Notes under the pieces: generated by a model
Seen by the model: the letters and a program-made list of their open reading frames with translations, nothing else
Told to the model about the DNA's origin: nothing
Database searches by the model: none
Part shown: positions 6,509-15,550 of the stretch, in pieces
Layout: each line of letters begins with the position of its first letter
Numbering within the stretch: the stretch's first letter is position 1
Assembly (NCBI RefSeq): GCF_015291625.1
Contig: NZ_CP030047.1
Span: 2,480,001-2,544,000, forward strand
DNA: 64,000 bases
Direction: 5' to 3'
Origin: Bradyrhizobium sp. CCBAU 53421
GTDB taxonomy: Bacteria > Pseudomonadota > Alphaproteobacteria > Rhizobiales > Xanthobacteraceae
Made by a program: the position numbers and the translations under genes

Positions 6509-9500
6509 CTATTCGGCGGCGTTCCTGTTCACGATCGGCTCGGCATCGTCGTCGCGCTTCGTCGCCGTCCAGCTCGACAGCGCGTTCGACAGCCGGTCGA
6601 GATAGAGATACACGACCGGCGTCGTGAACAGCGTCAGCGCCTGGCTCACGATCAGGCCGCCGACCATCGCATAGCCGAGCGGCTGGCGGATTTCCGACCC
6701 CGTCCCGGTGCCGAGCATCAGCGGCACGCCGCCGAGCAAGGCCGCCATCGTCGTCATCATGATCGGGCGGAAACGCAAGAGCGCCGCTTTCCGGATCGAT
6801 TCACGCGGCGACAGATGCTCCTCGCGCTCGGCGGCGATCGCGAAGTCGACCATCATGATGCCGTTCTTCTTCACGATCCCGATCAGGAGGATGATGCCGA
6901 TCAGCGCGATCAGGCTGAAATCGAATCCGAATGCCATCAGGATCGCCAGCGCACCGACCCCGGCCGACGGCAGCGTGGACAGGATCGTGAGCGGATGGAT
7001 GTAGCTTTCATAGAGCATGCCGAGGATCAGATAGACCACGACCAGCGCGGCCAGGATCAGCAGCGGCACCGAGCTCAGTGATTGCTGGAAGGCCTGCGCG
7101 GTGCCCTGGAAGCTCGAGCTGAGGGTGGCCGGAGCGCCCAGATTGGCGACGGCGTCCTGGATGGCATCGGTGGCCTGGCCGAGCGCCACCCCTTGCGCGA
7201 GGTTGAAGCTGATCGTGGTCGCGGGAAACTGCCCCTGGTGGGCGATCGCGAGCGGACGCACCGGAACCGTCGTCCACTTGCAGAACACCGAGATCGGCAC
7301 CTCGTCGCCCGTCGTCGGCGACTTGATGTAGAGCTTGTTGAGCGTGTCGAGCTTGCCCTGCAATTCGGGAAGGATCTCGATGATGACATGATAGCTGTTG
7401 AGCTGGGTGAAGTACTGGGTCACCTGGCGCTGGCCGAACGCGTCGTACAGCGTGTCGTCGATCAGTTGCGGCTGGATGCCGAAGCGCGAGGCGGTGTCGC
7501 GATCGATGGTCATCGTCAGCGTCGTTCCCTCGGTCTGCTGGTCGGTGGCGACGTCGCGCAATTGGGGCAGCGTTTTCATTTTGGTCAGGATTTTCGGCGC
7601 CCACTCGTTCAGCTCGGCGAGGTTCGCGTCCTGCAGGGTGTATTCGAATTGCGTGCGCGTGGCGCGGCCGCCGAGCCTGACGTCCTGCGAGGCCTGCATG
7701 TAGAGCCGGGCTCCCTCGACCGCCTCGAGCTTCGGCCGCAGCCGCGCGATGATCTGCTCGGCGCTCGCGTCGCGCTCCTCGCGCGGCTTCAGCGTGATGT
7801 ACATGCGGCCGGAATTCAGCGCGGTGCCGCCGCCGCCGATGAACTCGGCCATGCTGTCGACCGCGGGATCGGCCCGGACGATCCGGCTGAGTTCTTCCTG
7901 ATGCTGCTTCATGTCGGAAAACGAGATGTCCTGGGCCATCTCCGACACGGCGTTCAGGAAGCCGTTGTCCTGCTGCGGGAAGAATCCCTTGGGAATGATC
8001 ACGAACAGATAGACCGACAGGGCCACCGTCGCGAAGAAGATGCACAGCGTGGTCCGGCTCCAGCCCAGCGCCAGATCGAGGCCGCGCTCATAGCCGTGCA
8101 GCATCCGGTCGAATGCCGCTTCGCTCCATTGGTAGAGCCGGCCGTGCCTGGTTTCGCCATGCGGGCGCAGGAAGCGCGATGCCATCATCGGCGTCAGCGA
8201 CAGCGACACCACCAGCGAGACGAAGATCGCCATCGCGAGCGTCACCGCGAACTCGCGGAACAGCCGGCCGATGACGCCTCCCATCAGCAGCAGCGGGATC
8301 AGCACCGCGACCAGCGAAACGCTGATCGACAGGATCGTGAATCCGATCTCGCCGGCGCCCCGCAGCGCCGCGGCCAGCGGCCGTTCGCCCTGCTCGACAT
8401 ATCGCGTGATGTTCTCCAGCATGACGATGGCGTCGTCGACCACGAAGCCGACCGCGATCGTCAGCGCCATCAGCGAAAGATTGTCGAGCGTATAGCCGAA
8501 CACCCACATCAGCGCGCAGGCGCCGAGCAGCGCGAGCGGCACGGTGACGGCGGGAATCACCGTGGCCCAGAAGCTGCGCAGGAACACGAAGATCACCATG
8601 ACGACCAGCACGATGGTGATCAGCAGCGTGATCTGCACGTCCTCGACGGCGGCGCGGATCGTCAAGGTCCGGTCGCTGATGATCTTGATCTTGATGGCGG
8701 GCGGGATGGCGGCAATCAGCCTTGGAAGCTGCGCCTTGATCCGGTCGACCGTGCCGATGACGTTGGCGCCGGGTTGCTTGAAGATGACGAGGAATACGCC
8801 GCGCTTGCCGTCCGCCCAGGCGGCCTGCTTCATGTCTTCCGGCCCGGCGACGGCCTGGCCGATGTCGCGGATCCGCAACGGGCCGCCGTTGCGGTAGGCG
8901 ACGATCACGTCATTCCACGCCTTGGCCTCCACCAGCTGATCGTTGGCGTAAATCGTGTAGGCGCGCGTCGTGCCGTCGATGTTGCCCTTCGGACTGTCGA
9001 CCGTCGTGATGGCGATCTGGCCGCGGATATCCTCCAGCGACAGCCCCTTGGCGACCAGTTTGGCGGGATCGATCTGCACGCGGATCGCCGGCTTCTGCTG
9101 TCCGCCGATGAACACCTGCGCGACGCCGGAAATCTGGCTGATCTGCTGCCCTAGCTGGGCATCGACCGCATCGCTCACCTTGATCAGCGGCAGGGTGTCC
9201 GAGGTCGCCGACAACAGCAGGATCGGCGAGTCCGCCGGGTTGACCTTGCGATAGGTCGGCGGCGTCGGCAGGTTCTTGGGCAATTGGCCGCCTGCGGCAT
9301 TGATCGCGGCCTGGATGTCGTTGGCGGCGCCGTCGATGTTGCGGTTCAGATCGAACTGGATGGTGACCGCGGTCGAGCCGAGCGAGCTCGTCGAGGTCAT
9401 CTGGGCGATGCCGGGAATCTGCGCGAATTGCCGCTCCAGCGGCTGCGCCACCGAGGACGCCATGGTTTCCGGGCTGGCGCCGGGCAGGTTTGCCGAGATC

Positions 9501-9643
9501 TGGATGGTCGGAAAGTCGACCTGCGGCAGGGGCGCGACCGGCAGCAGCGGATAGGCGACCATGCCGACGAACAGAATGCCGGCCATCAGCAGCGAGGTGC
9601 CAATAGGGTAGCGGATAAACGGAGATGAGATGCTCTCGTTCAT
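6509..9643 (-). CDS. RND multidrug efflux transporter, AcrB/MdtC type (HAE1)
   Basis: A 1044-residue inner-membrane proton antiporter. TM1 follows MNESISSPFIRYPIGTSLLM, and large periplasmic loops lie after TM1 and TM7. The TM4 proton-relay pair is in VGFVVDDAIVMLENI, and the C-terminal repeat has LIGIVKKNGIMMVDFAI. It most resembles MdtB/MdtC-like pumps (PLLPVAPLPQVDFPTIQISA). ATG at 9643 is preferred; a codon at 9673 would add 10 residues before the usual N-terminus. No membrane fusion protein, partner RND subunit or outer membrane channel gene is adjacent, unlike mdtABC, so the adaptor must be encoded elsewhere or upstream copies were lost. Confidence 0.93.
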   Translation of the reverse strand: MNESISSPFIRYPIGTSLLMAGILFVGMVAYPLLPVAPLPQVDFPTIQISANLPGASPETMASSVAQPLERQFAQIPGIAQMTSTSSLGSTAVTIQFDLNRNIDGAANDIQAAINAAGGQLPKNLPTPPTYRKVNPADSPILLLSATSDTLPLIKVSDAVDAQLGQQISQISGVAQVFIGGQQKPAIRVQIDPAKLVAKGLSLEDIRGQIAITTVDSPKGNIDGTTRAYTIYANDQLVEAKAWNDVIVAYRNGGPLRIRDIGQAVAGPEDMKQAAWADGKRGVFLVIFKQPGANVIGTVDRIKAQLPRLIAAIPPAIKIKIISDRTLTIRAAVEDVQITLLITIVLVVMVIFVFLRSFWATVIPAVTVPLALLGACALMWVFGYTLDNLSLMALTIAVGFVVDDAIVMLENITRYVEQGERPLAAALRGAGEIGFTILSISVSLVAVLIPLLLMGGVIGRLFREFAVTLAMAIFVSLVVSLSLTPMMASRFLRPHGETRHGRLYQWSEAAFDRMLHGYERGLDLALGWSRTTLCIFFATVALSVYLFVIIPKGFFPQQDNGFLNAVSEMAQDISFSDMKQHQEELSRIVRADPAVDSMAEFIGGGGTALNSGRMYITLKPREERDASAEQIIARLRPKLEAVEGARLYMQASQDVRLGGRATRTQFEYTLQDANLAELNEWAPKILTKMKTLPQLRDVATDQQTEGTTLTMTIDRDTASRFGIQPQLIDDTLYDAFGQRQVTQYFTQLNSYHVIIEILPELQGKLDTLNKLYIKSPTTGDEVPISVFCKWTTVPVRPLAIAHQGQFPATTISFNLAQGVALGQATDAIQDAVANLGAPATLSSSFQGTAQAFQQSLSSVPLLILAALVVVYLILGMLYESYIHPLTILSTLPSAGVGALAILMAFGFDFSLIALIGIILLIGIVKKNGIMMVDFAIAAEREEHLSPRESIRKAALLRFRPIMMTTMAALLGGVPLMLGTGTGSEIRQPLGYAMVGGLIVSQALTLFTTPVVYLYLDRLSNALSSWTATKRDDDAEPIVNRNAAE

Positions 9644-10004
9644 TTCTGCAATCCAAATGAACGGCAGGCGCATCTTTTCCCGAATGCCGGGAGTCGTCCT
9701 CGAAAAGCTCGAGCGCGAACGCGCGGTTTCCTCGCCATGGCCGATCGGCAGATCGCGGAGTTCGCGTCTACCTGTTTTTTGCCAGCATAATCACTGTTGA
9801 GGACGGCGCGCGAATGGAAACGGCGGATCGCCCATTCGACCTTCGTTCAATTGCCGGAATCCGCGCGCCCAAAACGCGTCGTCGTCGCGAAGTATGTCTT
9901 ATTACGATATATCTGCGGCGGCTGGTTCGCCCTGCGAGAGGCGAGGGTCATGATCTTTCACCGGCGATTCGATTTCCCCGGTGCAGGTTGCGTTCGCAAC
10001 GGCC
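9644..10004. promoter_or_regulatory. 361-bp intergenic region with RND promoter; possible operator at 9894-9910
   Basis: I see no convincing coding frame here. An AT-richer patch holds ATGTC (9894-9898) and GATAT (9906-9910) around seven bases, a near-symmetric site of the sort PadR/TetR-like repressors use. It lies about 250 bp upstream of the pump start, so the link is weak. Confidence 0.25.
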
Positions 10005-10208
10005 CTAGGCGATGTCGAACTCGTCCTGCATCGCCGTCACGGTGTCGCGAAGTTGTCTCTCCTTGGCCTCATCCAGGGCGGTCTCGCGCGTGCCGCCGAG
10101 ATCCCAGCTTGGCGTGTAGCCCTTGAGGCGGATCAGCTTCAGGCCCGTGACCCCGGACCGTCTTTCGAGTTCGGCCGTCAGTTCATGCTGCATCTGAAGT
10201 GTCTTCAT
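10005..10208 (-). CDS. Small hypothetical protein (67 aa)
   Basis: A 67-residue soluble, charged protein beginning MKTLQMQHELTAELERRSGV and ending MQDEFDIA. It has no signal peptide or membrane segment and a predicted helix at each end. GGAG lies about 9 nt before the ATG. Codon use fits the neighbours. I do not recognise the family. It is divergent from the secreted repeat-rich protein at 10349. Confidence 0.6.
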   Translation of the reverse strand: MKTLQMQHELTAELERRSGVTGLKLIRLKGYTPSWDLGGTRETALDEAKERQLRDTVTAMQDEFDIA

Positions 10209-10348
10209 CAGGCATCTCCGGGAAGGCTATCGGCTCAACAGGACAGAGGGCGCCGTGTTCCTCGCGTTCGCGCGAGGTGGCCCTGCAGCCTTGGAACGCC
10301 CAGCTCGCGGAACACGTTGCTCCGGTTCGAACCAGGAAAGGATTTCAC

Positions 10349-10696
10349 ATGAAGAAACTGGCAACGATCGGGTTGGCTGCGGCGATGATGCTGTCGGCGC
10401 CACTCGCCTTCGCTCAAGGAGCAGGCGGTGGATCGGCCGGCGGCGCGAGCGCGGGCGCGGGGACCGGAAGTTCGGGCACAGGAACCGGCACCGGCGCTCA
10501 GGGCACCAGCGGCACCAGCGGAATGGGGCAGGGGCCGGGACTGAGCAATCCGACCGGCAGCACCACCGGCAACATGAACAACCCGGGCACCGCGACGCCG
10601 AATTACTGGTCCGACCCGAACAACAATTCCGCGACCGGGACCGGGACATCGAACCTGCCCGGCAACAACAGCGGAACGCGGACCAACCCGCGATGA
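10349..10696 (+). CDS. Secreted Gly/Thr/Ser/Asn-rich low-complexity protein
   Basis: A 115-residue precursor. The signal peptide MKKLATIGLAAAMMLSAPLA is followed by AFA-Q cleavage near residue 23. The mature part is low complexity: runs of G, A, S and T (GTGSSGTGTGTG), then N/P/G-rich sequence ending NSGTRTNPR. There are no cysteines or aromatic core, so it is probably disordered. AAAGGA lies 8 nt upstream of the ATG. A clear intrinsic terminator follows. The function is unknown; many alphaproteobacteria have similar small exported proteins. Confidence 0.72.
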   Translation: MKKLATIGLAAAMMLSAPLAFAQGAGGGSAGGASAGAGTGSSGTGTGTGAQGTSGTSGMGQGPGLSNPTGSTTGNMNNPGTATPNYWSDPNNNSATGTGTSNLPGNNSGTRTNPR

Positions 10697-10705
10697 TCGC
10701 GAGGG

Positions 10706-10728
10706 GCCCCGCTTCGAACGGGGCTTTT
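10706..10728 (+). terminator. Rho-independent terminator of the secreted protein gene
   Basis: Stem GCCCCG (10706-10711) and CGGGGC (10719-10724) with a 7-nt loop, followed directly by TTTT. It sits 10 bp after the stop at 10696. Confidence 0.75.
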
Positions 10729-10752
10729 CGTCGCACCAGCGTTGGATCAACG

Positions 10753-10777
10753 AAAAGCCCGGCACGATGGCCGGGCT
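10753..10777 (-). terminator. Rho-independent terminator for the leftward TetR transcript
   Basis: Arms AGCCCGGC (10756-10763) and GCCGGGCT (10770-10777) form an 8-bp stem. Read on the minus strand it is followed by TTTT (AAAA at 10753-10756 on plus). It lies about 130 bp beyond the tetR stop, facing the plus-strand terminator. Confidence 0.65.
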
Positions 10778-10908
10778 GGATCGCAACTATGAACTAGAGC
10801 AAATATGAGCTTGGATTTCGCAATGCTGCGATCTTGCCGAAAGCCAGTCGGTTCGTCTGTGCACTTTGGCACATTTGCCGGACGTTTCTTTCGGCTGCTC
10901 CGCTAAAG

Positions 10909-11553
10909 CTATGCTTGGCGTGGCGCCTTTCGCCCTGCTTTCTTCGCAGGCTGCGCCGGTGCCGCCTTGGCCGCAGGCTGCACCCGCAAGCCGTCCACGA
11001 ACACATCGAGCAGCCTGAGCGCCGTGGTCTGCCAGCCCGGCTGGTCGTGCATGTAGCACATGCCGATCAGCGCGCGCAGCACGTCCTCGGCGCTGATGTC
11101 GTCGCGGATGGCGCCGGCCGCGACGGCGCGGGCGAGCAGGGTGCCGATCGCCTTGGTCAGGCGATCGAACGAATAGGCGTGCAATTCGCTCGAGCCGGCC
11201 GCCACCAGCGCGAGCGCTGCGACCATGCCCTTCTTGGTCGCGACGAATTGCACATTGGCGCGCAGCCAGCGCCGCAGCGCCTCGACCGGTTCCGGCGCGT
11301 TCACCAGCTGCTCGGCGAGATCGCCGAGCTGCTCGACCTCGCGGCGATAGACGGCCTCATACAGCGCCTCGCGGGTCGGGAAGTGGCGATACAGCGTGCC
11401 GATGCCGACGCCGGCACGGCGTGCGACCGCCTCCAGGCTCGCCTCGCTGCCGCCGGCCGAGAACACGGCCTTGGCCGCCTCCAGCACGCGCTCGCGGTTG
11501 CGCACGGCGTCGGCGCGCGGCTTGCGGACAATTTCTGGTGAGGACCCGCTCAT
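10909..11553 (-). CDS. TetR-family transcriptional repressor
   Basis: A 214-residue regulator. The N-terminal helix-turn-helix is at residues about 18-65, with SLEAVARRAGVGIGTLYRHF. A helical ligand-binding domain follows, and a basic tail (PAKKAGRKAPRQA) may add non-specific DNA contact. The gene is divergent from the molybdenum oxidoreductase operon at 11708, with a perfect operator-like palindrome between the two. It therefore probably represses that operon and itself in response to an unknown aldehyde or heterocycle. Confidence 0.9.
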   Translation of the reverse strand: MSGSSPEIVRKPRADAVRNRERVLEAAKAVFSAGGSEASLEAVARRAGVGIGTLYRHFPTREALYEAVYRREVEQLGDLAEQLVNAPEPVEALRRWLRANVQFVATKKGMVAALALVAAGSSELHAYSFDRLTKAIGTLLARAVAAGAIRDDISAEDVLRALIGMCYMHDQPGWQTTALRLLDVFVDGLRVQPAAKAAPAQPAKKAGRKAPRQA

Positions 11554-11575
11554 TGCTTTTTCTTTTCACCCTCCC

Positions 11576-11603
11576 TTGTAAACGGAGGATGCCTCCGTAT
11601 ATG
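11576..11603 (+). promoter_or_regulatory. Promoter with embedded TetR-type operator
   Basis: A possible -35 TTGTAA (11576-11581) and -10 TATATG (11598-11603) are 16 bp apart. The spacer plus one base is a perfect palindrome, ACGGAGG-ATG-CCTCCGT (11582-11598). A repressor bound there would block RNA polymerase directly. The same site overlaps the likely tetR promoter. Confidence 0.65.
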
Positions 11604-11707
11604 GCGACCAGCACCGGGCCTGACAAGGCGCGCCGATCATGCATCGGCGGCCACGGGTTCGCGTTGCCTCGATTCAACCCGACCATACACGGATCGGAGC
11701 GCCTTGC

Positions 11708-12205
11708 ATGAATCTCCCACTCAGTCTCACCATCAACGGCGTCCGCCGGGAAATTGCTCTCGACGACCCCCGCGTTACCCTGCTCGACCTGCTGCGCGAG
11801 CGGCTCGACCTCACCGGAACCAAGAAGGGATGCGACCGCGGCCAGTGCGGCGCCTGCACCATCCTGGTCGACGGCCGCCGCATCAATTCCTGTCTCGCGC
11901 TCGCCGTCAGTCATGACGGCGCCGAGATCACCACCATCGAAGGCGTCGGGCGCGGCGGCGAGCTGCATCCTGTGCAGGCCGCCTTCATCGCCCATGACGG
12001 CTTCCAGTGCGGCTTCTGCACCCCGGGCCAGATCATGAGCGGCATCGGCCTGATCCAGGAGGGGCAGGCCGGCGACGACCCCGAGCGGGTGCGCGAATGC
12101 ATGAGCGGCAACCTGTGCCGCTGCGGCGCCTATCAGGGGATCACCGAAGCCGTGCTCGAGGCACAAAGCAACATGACCGCCAGCAAGCAGAGGCGCTCCG
12201 CATGA
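11708..12205 (+). CDS. 2Fe-2S subunit of PaoABC/YagTSR-like molybdenum oxidoreductase
   Basis: A 165-residue iron-sulfur subunit of the xanthine dehydrogenase family. The plant-type [2Fe-2S] motif is GCDRGQCGACTILVDGRRINSC, shown here by its cysteines at C-x4-C-x2-C, with the fourth Cys 11 residues later. The second cluster has CGFCTPGQ and CRCGAYQG. No Tat signal is visible, unlike E. coli PaoA, so the complex may be cytoplasmic. ATG at 11708 starts right at the beta-grasp domain. Its stop overlaps the FAD-subunit start (ATGA), so the two are translationally coupled. Confidence 0.92.
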   Translation: MNLPLSLTINGVRREIALDDPRVTLLDLLRERLDLTGTKKGCDRGQCGACTILVDGRRINSCLALAVSHDGAEITTIEGVGRGGELHPVQAAFIAHDGFQCGFCTPGQIMSGIGLIQEGQAGDDPERVRECMSGNLCRCGAYQGITEAVLEAQSNMTASKQRRSA

Positions 12206-13248
12206 TGAACTTCGATTACGTCAGGCCGGCCAATGTCGCGGACGCGATCGCGGCGGCATCCGAGAAGGGCGCGAGCTATCTCGCCTCCGGCACCAATCTG
12301 CTCGACCTGATGAAGGGCGGCGTCAGCCGGCCGAGCCGTCTCGTCGACGTCACGCGGCTGCCCGGGCTCGATCGCATCGAGCGTCTCGCCGACGGCAGCT
12401 TGCGCATCGGCGCGCTGGTGCGCAACGCCGATCTCGCGCATGACGCCGAGTTCGCGCGCAGCTATCCGGCGGTCGCCGAGGCGCTGCTGTCGGGCGCATC
12501 CGCCCAGCTGCGCAACGCCGCGACGGTGGGCGGCAATCTGATGCAGCGGACCCGCTGCGCCTATTTCTACGACGCCGGCAGCGCCTGCAACCGGCGCTGG
12601 CCGGGCGCCGGCTGCGATGCGCTAAAGGGCGAGAACCGCCTGCACGCGGTGCTGGGCTGGAGCGAGGGCTGCATCGCGACCCATCCGTCGGATTTCTGCG
12701 TGCCGCTGGTCGCGCTCGATGCGGTCGTCGAGATCGAGGGCAAAAGCGGGCGGCACGAACTGCCGCTCGAGGCGCTGCATCGCCTGCCCGGTGAGACGCC
12801 GGAGCGGGAGACCGCGCTGGAGCGCGGCGACCTGATCGTCGCGCTGCGGCTGCCGGCCGCCGCAAAAGGCTTCGCCAAGCATGCGCGCTACATCAAGGTC
12901 CGCGAGCGCACCTCCTATGCCTTCGCCGTGGTCTCGGCCGCCGCGGCCTTGCGCATCGAGGAGGGCAGGATCCGCGAGGCGCGGCTCGCGCTCGGCGGCG
13001 TCGCGGCAAAGCCGTGGCGTTCGCGCGAGGCCGAGCAGGTGCTCGCCGGCGCCGCGCCGGATGCGACGGTCTATCGCGAGGCGGCACGCGCCGCGCTCGC
13101 CGACGCAAAGCCGTCCGGCGACAACGCCTTCAAGATCGAGCTCGCGCAGCGCATCGTCGTGCGCGCGCTCACCCTTGCCGCCGCAGGCACGCCGGATCGC
13201 ATCGCCGCGCTGCCCGGCTCTCCCTTCTCCTCCGTCGCAGGAGCATAA
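12202..13248 (+). CDS. FAD-binding subunit with extra 4Fe-4S site (PaoB/YagS-like)
   Basis: A 348-residue FAD subunit that relays electrons between the Fe-S subunit and acceptor. SYLASGTNLLDLMKGG gives the flavin-binding loop and NAATVGGNLMQRTRC follows. After that comes an insertion with four cysteines (TRCAYFYD, ACNRRW, GAGC, EGCIATHPSD). This insertion is the hallmark of PaoB, where it holds a [4Fe-4S] cluster absent from ordinary xanthine dehydrogenases. The start at 12202 overlaps the upstream stop by 4 nt; 12205 is an alternative ATG. It is followed after 3 bp by the molybdenum subunit. Confidence 0.92.
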   Translation: MMNFDYVRPANVADAIAAASEKGASYLASGTNLLDLMKGGVSRPSRLVDVTRLPGLDRIERLADGSLRIGALVRNADLAHDAEFARSYPAVAEALLSGASAQLRNAATVGGNLMQRTRCAYFYDAGSACNRRWPGAGCDALKGENRLHAVLGWSEGCIATHPSDFCVPLVALDAVVEIEGKSGRHELPLEALHRLPGETPERETALERGDLIVALRLPAAAKGFAKHARYIKVRERTSYAFAVVSAAAALRIEEGRIREARLALGGVAAKPWRSREAEQVLAGAAPDATVYREAARAALADAKPSGDNAFKIELAQRIVVRALTLAAAGTPDRIAALPGSPFSSVAGA

Positions 13249-13251
13249 CGC

Positions 13252-15522
13252 ATGACGGTTGAACTCAGTCTGACCCGCGACCCCGCCCATATCCGGCATG
13301 GCTCGAATATCGGCCAGTCGATGACCCGCACCGACGGCGTGCTGAAGGTCACCGGCAGGGCGCGCTATGCCGCCGACAATCATCCGCCCGGCATGGTCTA
13401 TGCCGTGATCGCGACCAGTTGCATCGCGCGCGGCCGCGTCACCGCGCTCGATGTCGCCGCTGCGAAGCGCCATCCCGGCGTGATCGACGTGATGACGCCG
13501 GCGCACAAGCCCGAACTTGCCGAAGACCCCGACGCCAAGGGCAACCCGTTCGCCTTCCGCATGGAGCTATTGCAGAGCGACGAGGTGCGCTACGCCAACC
13601 AGGCGATCGCGGTCGTGATCGCCGAGACGCTGGAGGCCGCGACCGAGGGCGCGGCGCTGCTGTCGCCGCGCTACCAGGTCGAGATCGCGCGCGTCGGTCT
13701 CGACGCCGGCGAGGCCTATGCGCCGCCGGTGGTCGGCATCGGCAATCCCGCCGAGGTTCGCCACGGCGATATCGACGCCGGCACGGCTGCGGCTGCGAAG
13801 CTGACGGATTCGACCTACGAGACGCCGGCGCAATATCACAACGCGATGGAGCCGCATGCGATCGTCGCGGTGTGGGACGGCGACCGCCTGTTCATCGACA
13901 CGCCGAGCCAGGGCATGGGATTCGCACAGATGCGCATCGCCGGGCTGTTCGGCATTCCGCCGGCGAACATCCACATCAACAGCCCGTTCCTCGGCGGCGG
14001 CTTCGGCTCCAAGGGGTTGATCTCCGGACCGCAGGTGCTCGGCATCATGGCCGCCAGGCTGATCGGCCGTCCGGTCAAGCTGGTGCTGCGCCGCAGCCAG
14101 ATGTATGGCCCGGTCGGCCATCGTCCGCCGACCCGCCAGCGCATCCGGATCGGCACCGACGATGCCGGAGCGTTGACCGTGATCAATCACGAGGCGCGCG
14201 TCACGACGTCGAGCTTCGACGATTTCTACGAGCCCGCGGCCGACGCCTCGCACACGCTCTATGCCAGCCCCGCGATCCGCACCGCGCATCAAGCGGTGCG
14301 CGTCGACACCGGCACGCCGCTGTTCATGCGCGCGCCGGGCGAGGCCACCGGATCGATCGTGCTGGAAAGCGCGATCGACGAGGCGGCGTTCGCCTGCGGC
14401 ATCGATCCGCTGGAGTTTCGGCTGAAGAACTACGCCGAGGTCGAGCCGACCACCGGCAAGCCGTTTTCCTCCAAGGCGCTGCGGCAGTGCTATGCCAAAG
14501 CCGCCGAACGCTTCGGCTGGGCGGCCCGTCCGCTGCAGCCAAGGCAGATGCGCGACGAGAACGGGTTTCTAGTCGGCTGGGGCATGGGTACTGCGACGTT
14601 CCCGGCCATCATGTTCCAGGGCAATGCGCGCGCGGTGATCCGCGCCGATGGCAAGGGCGTGATGGAGACCGGCGCGCACGACATGGGGCAGGGCGCCTGG
14701 ACCGCGCTGGCGCAGATCTCGGCCGACTCGCTCGGGCTCGACTTCGATCAGCTGACGTTCCGCTCCGGTAGCTCCGATTTGCCCGATGCCGGCATCGCCG
14801 GCGGCTCGGGGCATACTGCAACTGTCGGCGCCGCGATCCACAATGCCGGTGCCGCGGTGATCGCAAAGCTCGCCGAGCTCGCGACCTCGGATGAGCGTTC
14901 GCCGTTGTTCGGCGCCGGCAATGCCGGCGTGGTGGCGCGGGCCGGGCGGCTCTATCGCCGCGACGACGATTCGCGCAGCGAAAGCTATGCCGACATCCTG
15001 GCGCGCGCCGGCCTCGCCGAGGTCGACGCCACCGGCAGCGGCGCGGCCGACGCGGCGGCGCAGTCGCAATATGCGATGCATGCGCATGGTGCGGTGTTTG
15101 CCGAGGTCAAGGTCGATCCGGAGCTCGGCCAGATCCGCGCCACGCGGCTGGTCGGCGCGTTCGCTGCGGGCCGCATCATCAATCCGTTGCTGGTCGAGAG
15201 CCAGCTGCGTGGCGGCATGATCTGGGGCCTCTCCTTCGCGCTGCACGAGGAGGCGGTGATGGACAAGCGGTCGGGGCGCATCCTCAATGCGAACCTCGCC
15301 GAGTATCATGTGCCCGTGAATGCCGACGTGCCGCCGATGGATGTCATCACGGTCGACGAGCACGATCCGCACGTCAATCCGCTCGGCATCAAGGGCGTCG
15401 GCGAGATCGGCATCACCGGCAGCGCCGGCGCCGTCGCCAACGCCGTCTTCCATGCCACCGGCATCCGGGTGCGGAATTTCCCGATCAAGATCGAGGAAGT
15501 GGTGATGGGGTTGGTAAGTTAG
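13252..15522 (+). CDS. Molybdenum-cofactor-binding catalytic subunit (PaoC/YagR-like)
   Basis: A 756-residue catalytic subunit that hydroxylates aldehydes or heterocycles using water. Two aldehyde-oxidase domains are visible: GRARYAADN near residue 36, the GGGFGSKG cofactor loop near 248, FMRAPGEATG near 357, HDMGQG near 475 and the catalytic glutamate in KGVGEIGITGS near the C-terminus. The length matches PaoC. The gene order Fe-S, FAD, Mo is that of paoABC, but the paoD-type maturation chaperone is not in the window. Downstream lies a palindromic repeat and then a convergent regulator. Confidence 0.92.
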   Translation: MTVELSLTRDPAHIRHGSNIGQSMTRTDGVLKVTGRARYAADNHPPGMVYAVIATSCIARGRVTALDVAAAKRHPGVIDVMTPAHKPELAEDPDAKGNPFAFRMELLQSDEVRYANQAIAVVIAETLEAATEGAALLSPRYQVEIARVGLDAGEAYAPPVVGIGNPAEVRHGDIDAGTAAAAKLTDSTYETPAQYHNAMEPHAIVAVWDGDRLFIDTPSQGMGFAQMRIAGLFGIPPANIHINSPFLGGGFGSKGLISGPQVLGIMAARLIGRPVKLVLRRSQMYGPVGHRPPTRQRIRIGTDDAGALTVINHEARVTTSSFDDFYEPAADASHTLYASPAIRTAHQAVRVDTGTPLFMRAPGEATGSIVLESAIDEAAFACGIDPLEFRLKNYAEVEPTTGKPFSSKALRQCYAKAAERFGWAARPLQPRQMRDENGFLVGWGMGTATFPAIMFQGNARAVIRADGKGVMETGAHDMGQGAWTALAQISADSLGLDFDQLTFRSGSSDLPDAGIAGGSGHTATVGAAIHNAGAAVIAKLAELATSDERSPLFGAGNAGVVARAGRLYRRDDDSRSESYADILARAGLAEVDATGSGAADAAAQSQYAMHAHGAVFAEVKVDPELGQIRATRLVGAFAAGRIINPLLVESQLRGGMIWGLSFALHEEAVMDKRSGRILNANLAEYHVPVNADVPPMDVITVDEHDPHVNPLGIKGVGEIGITGSAGAVANAVFHATGIRVRNFPIKIEEVVMGLVS

Positions 15523-15550
15523 CGGACGTTCCGCGAGAATTATCCACGAT

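Noticed and set aside
7082..9154. 690-codon plus-strand frame opposite the RND pump
   Set aside because: It mirrors the pump frame, has an extreme Arg/His/Asp composition and no family features.
9797..10126. Plus-strand frames of about 65-125 codons around 9.8-10.35 kb
   Set aside because: They overlap the better-supported 67-aa minus gene or the promoter, and their Arg/Pro-rich composition resembles frame shadows.
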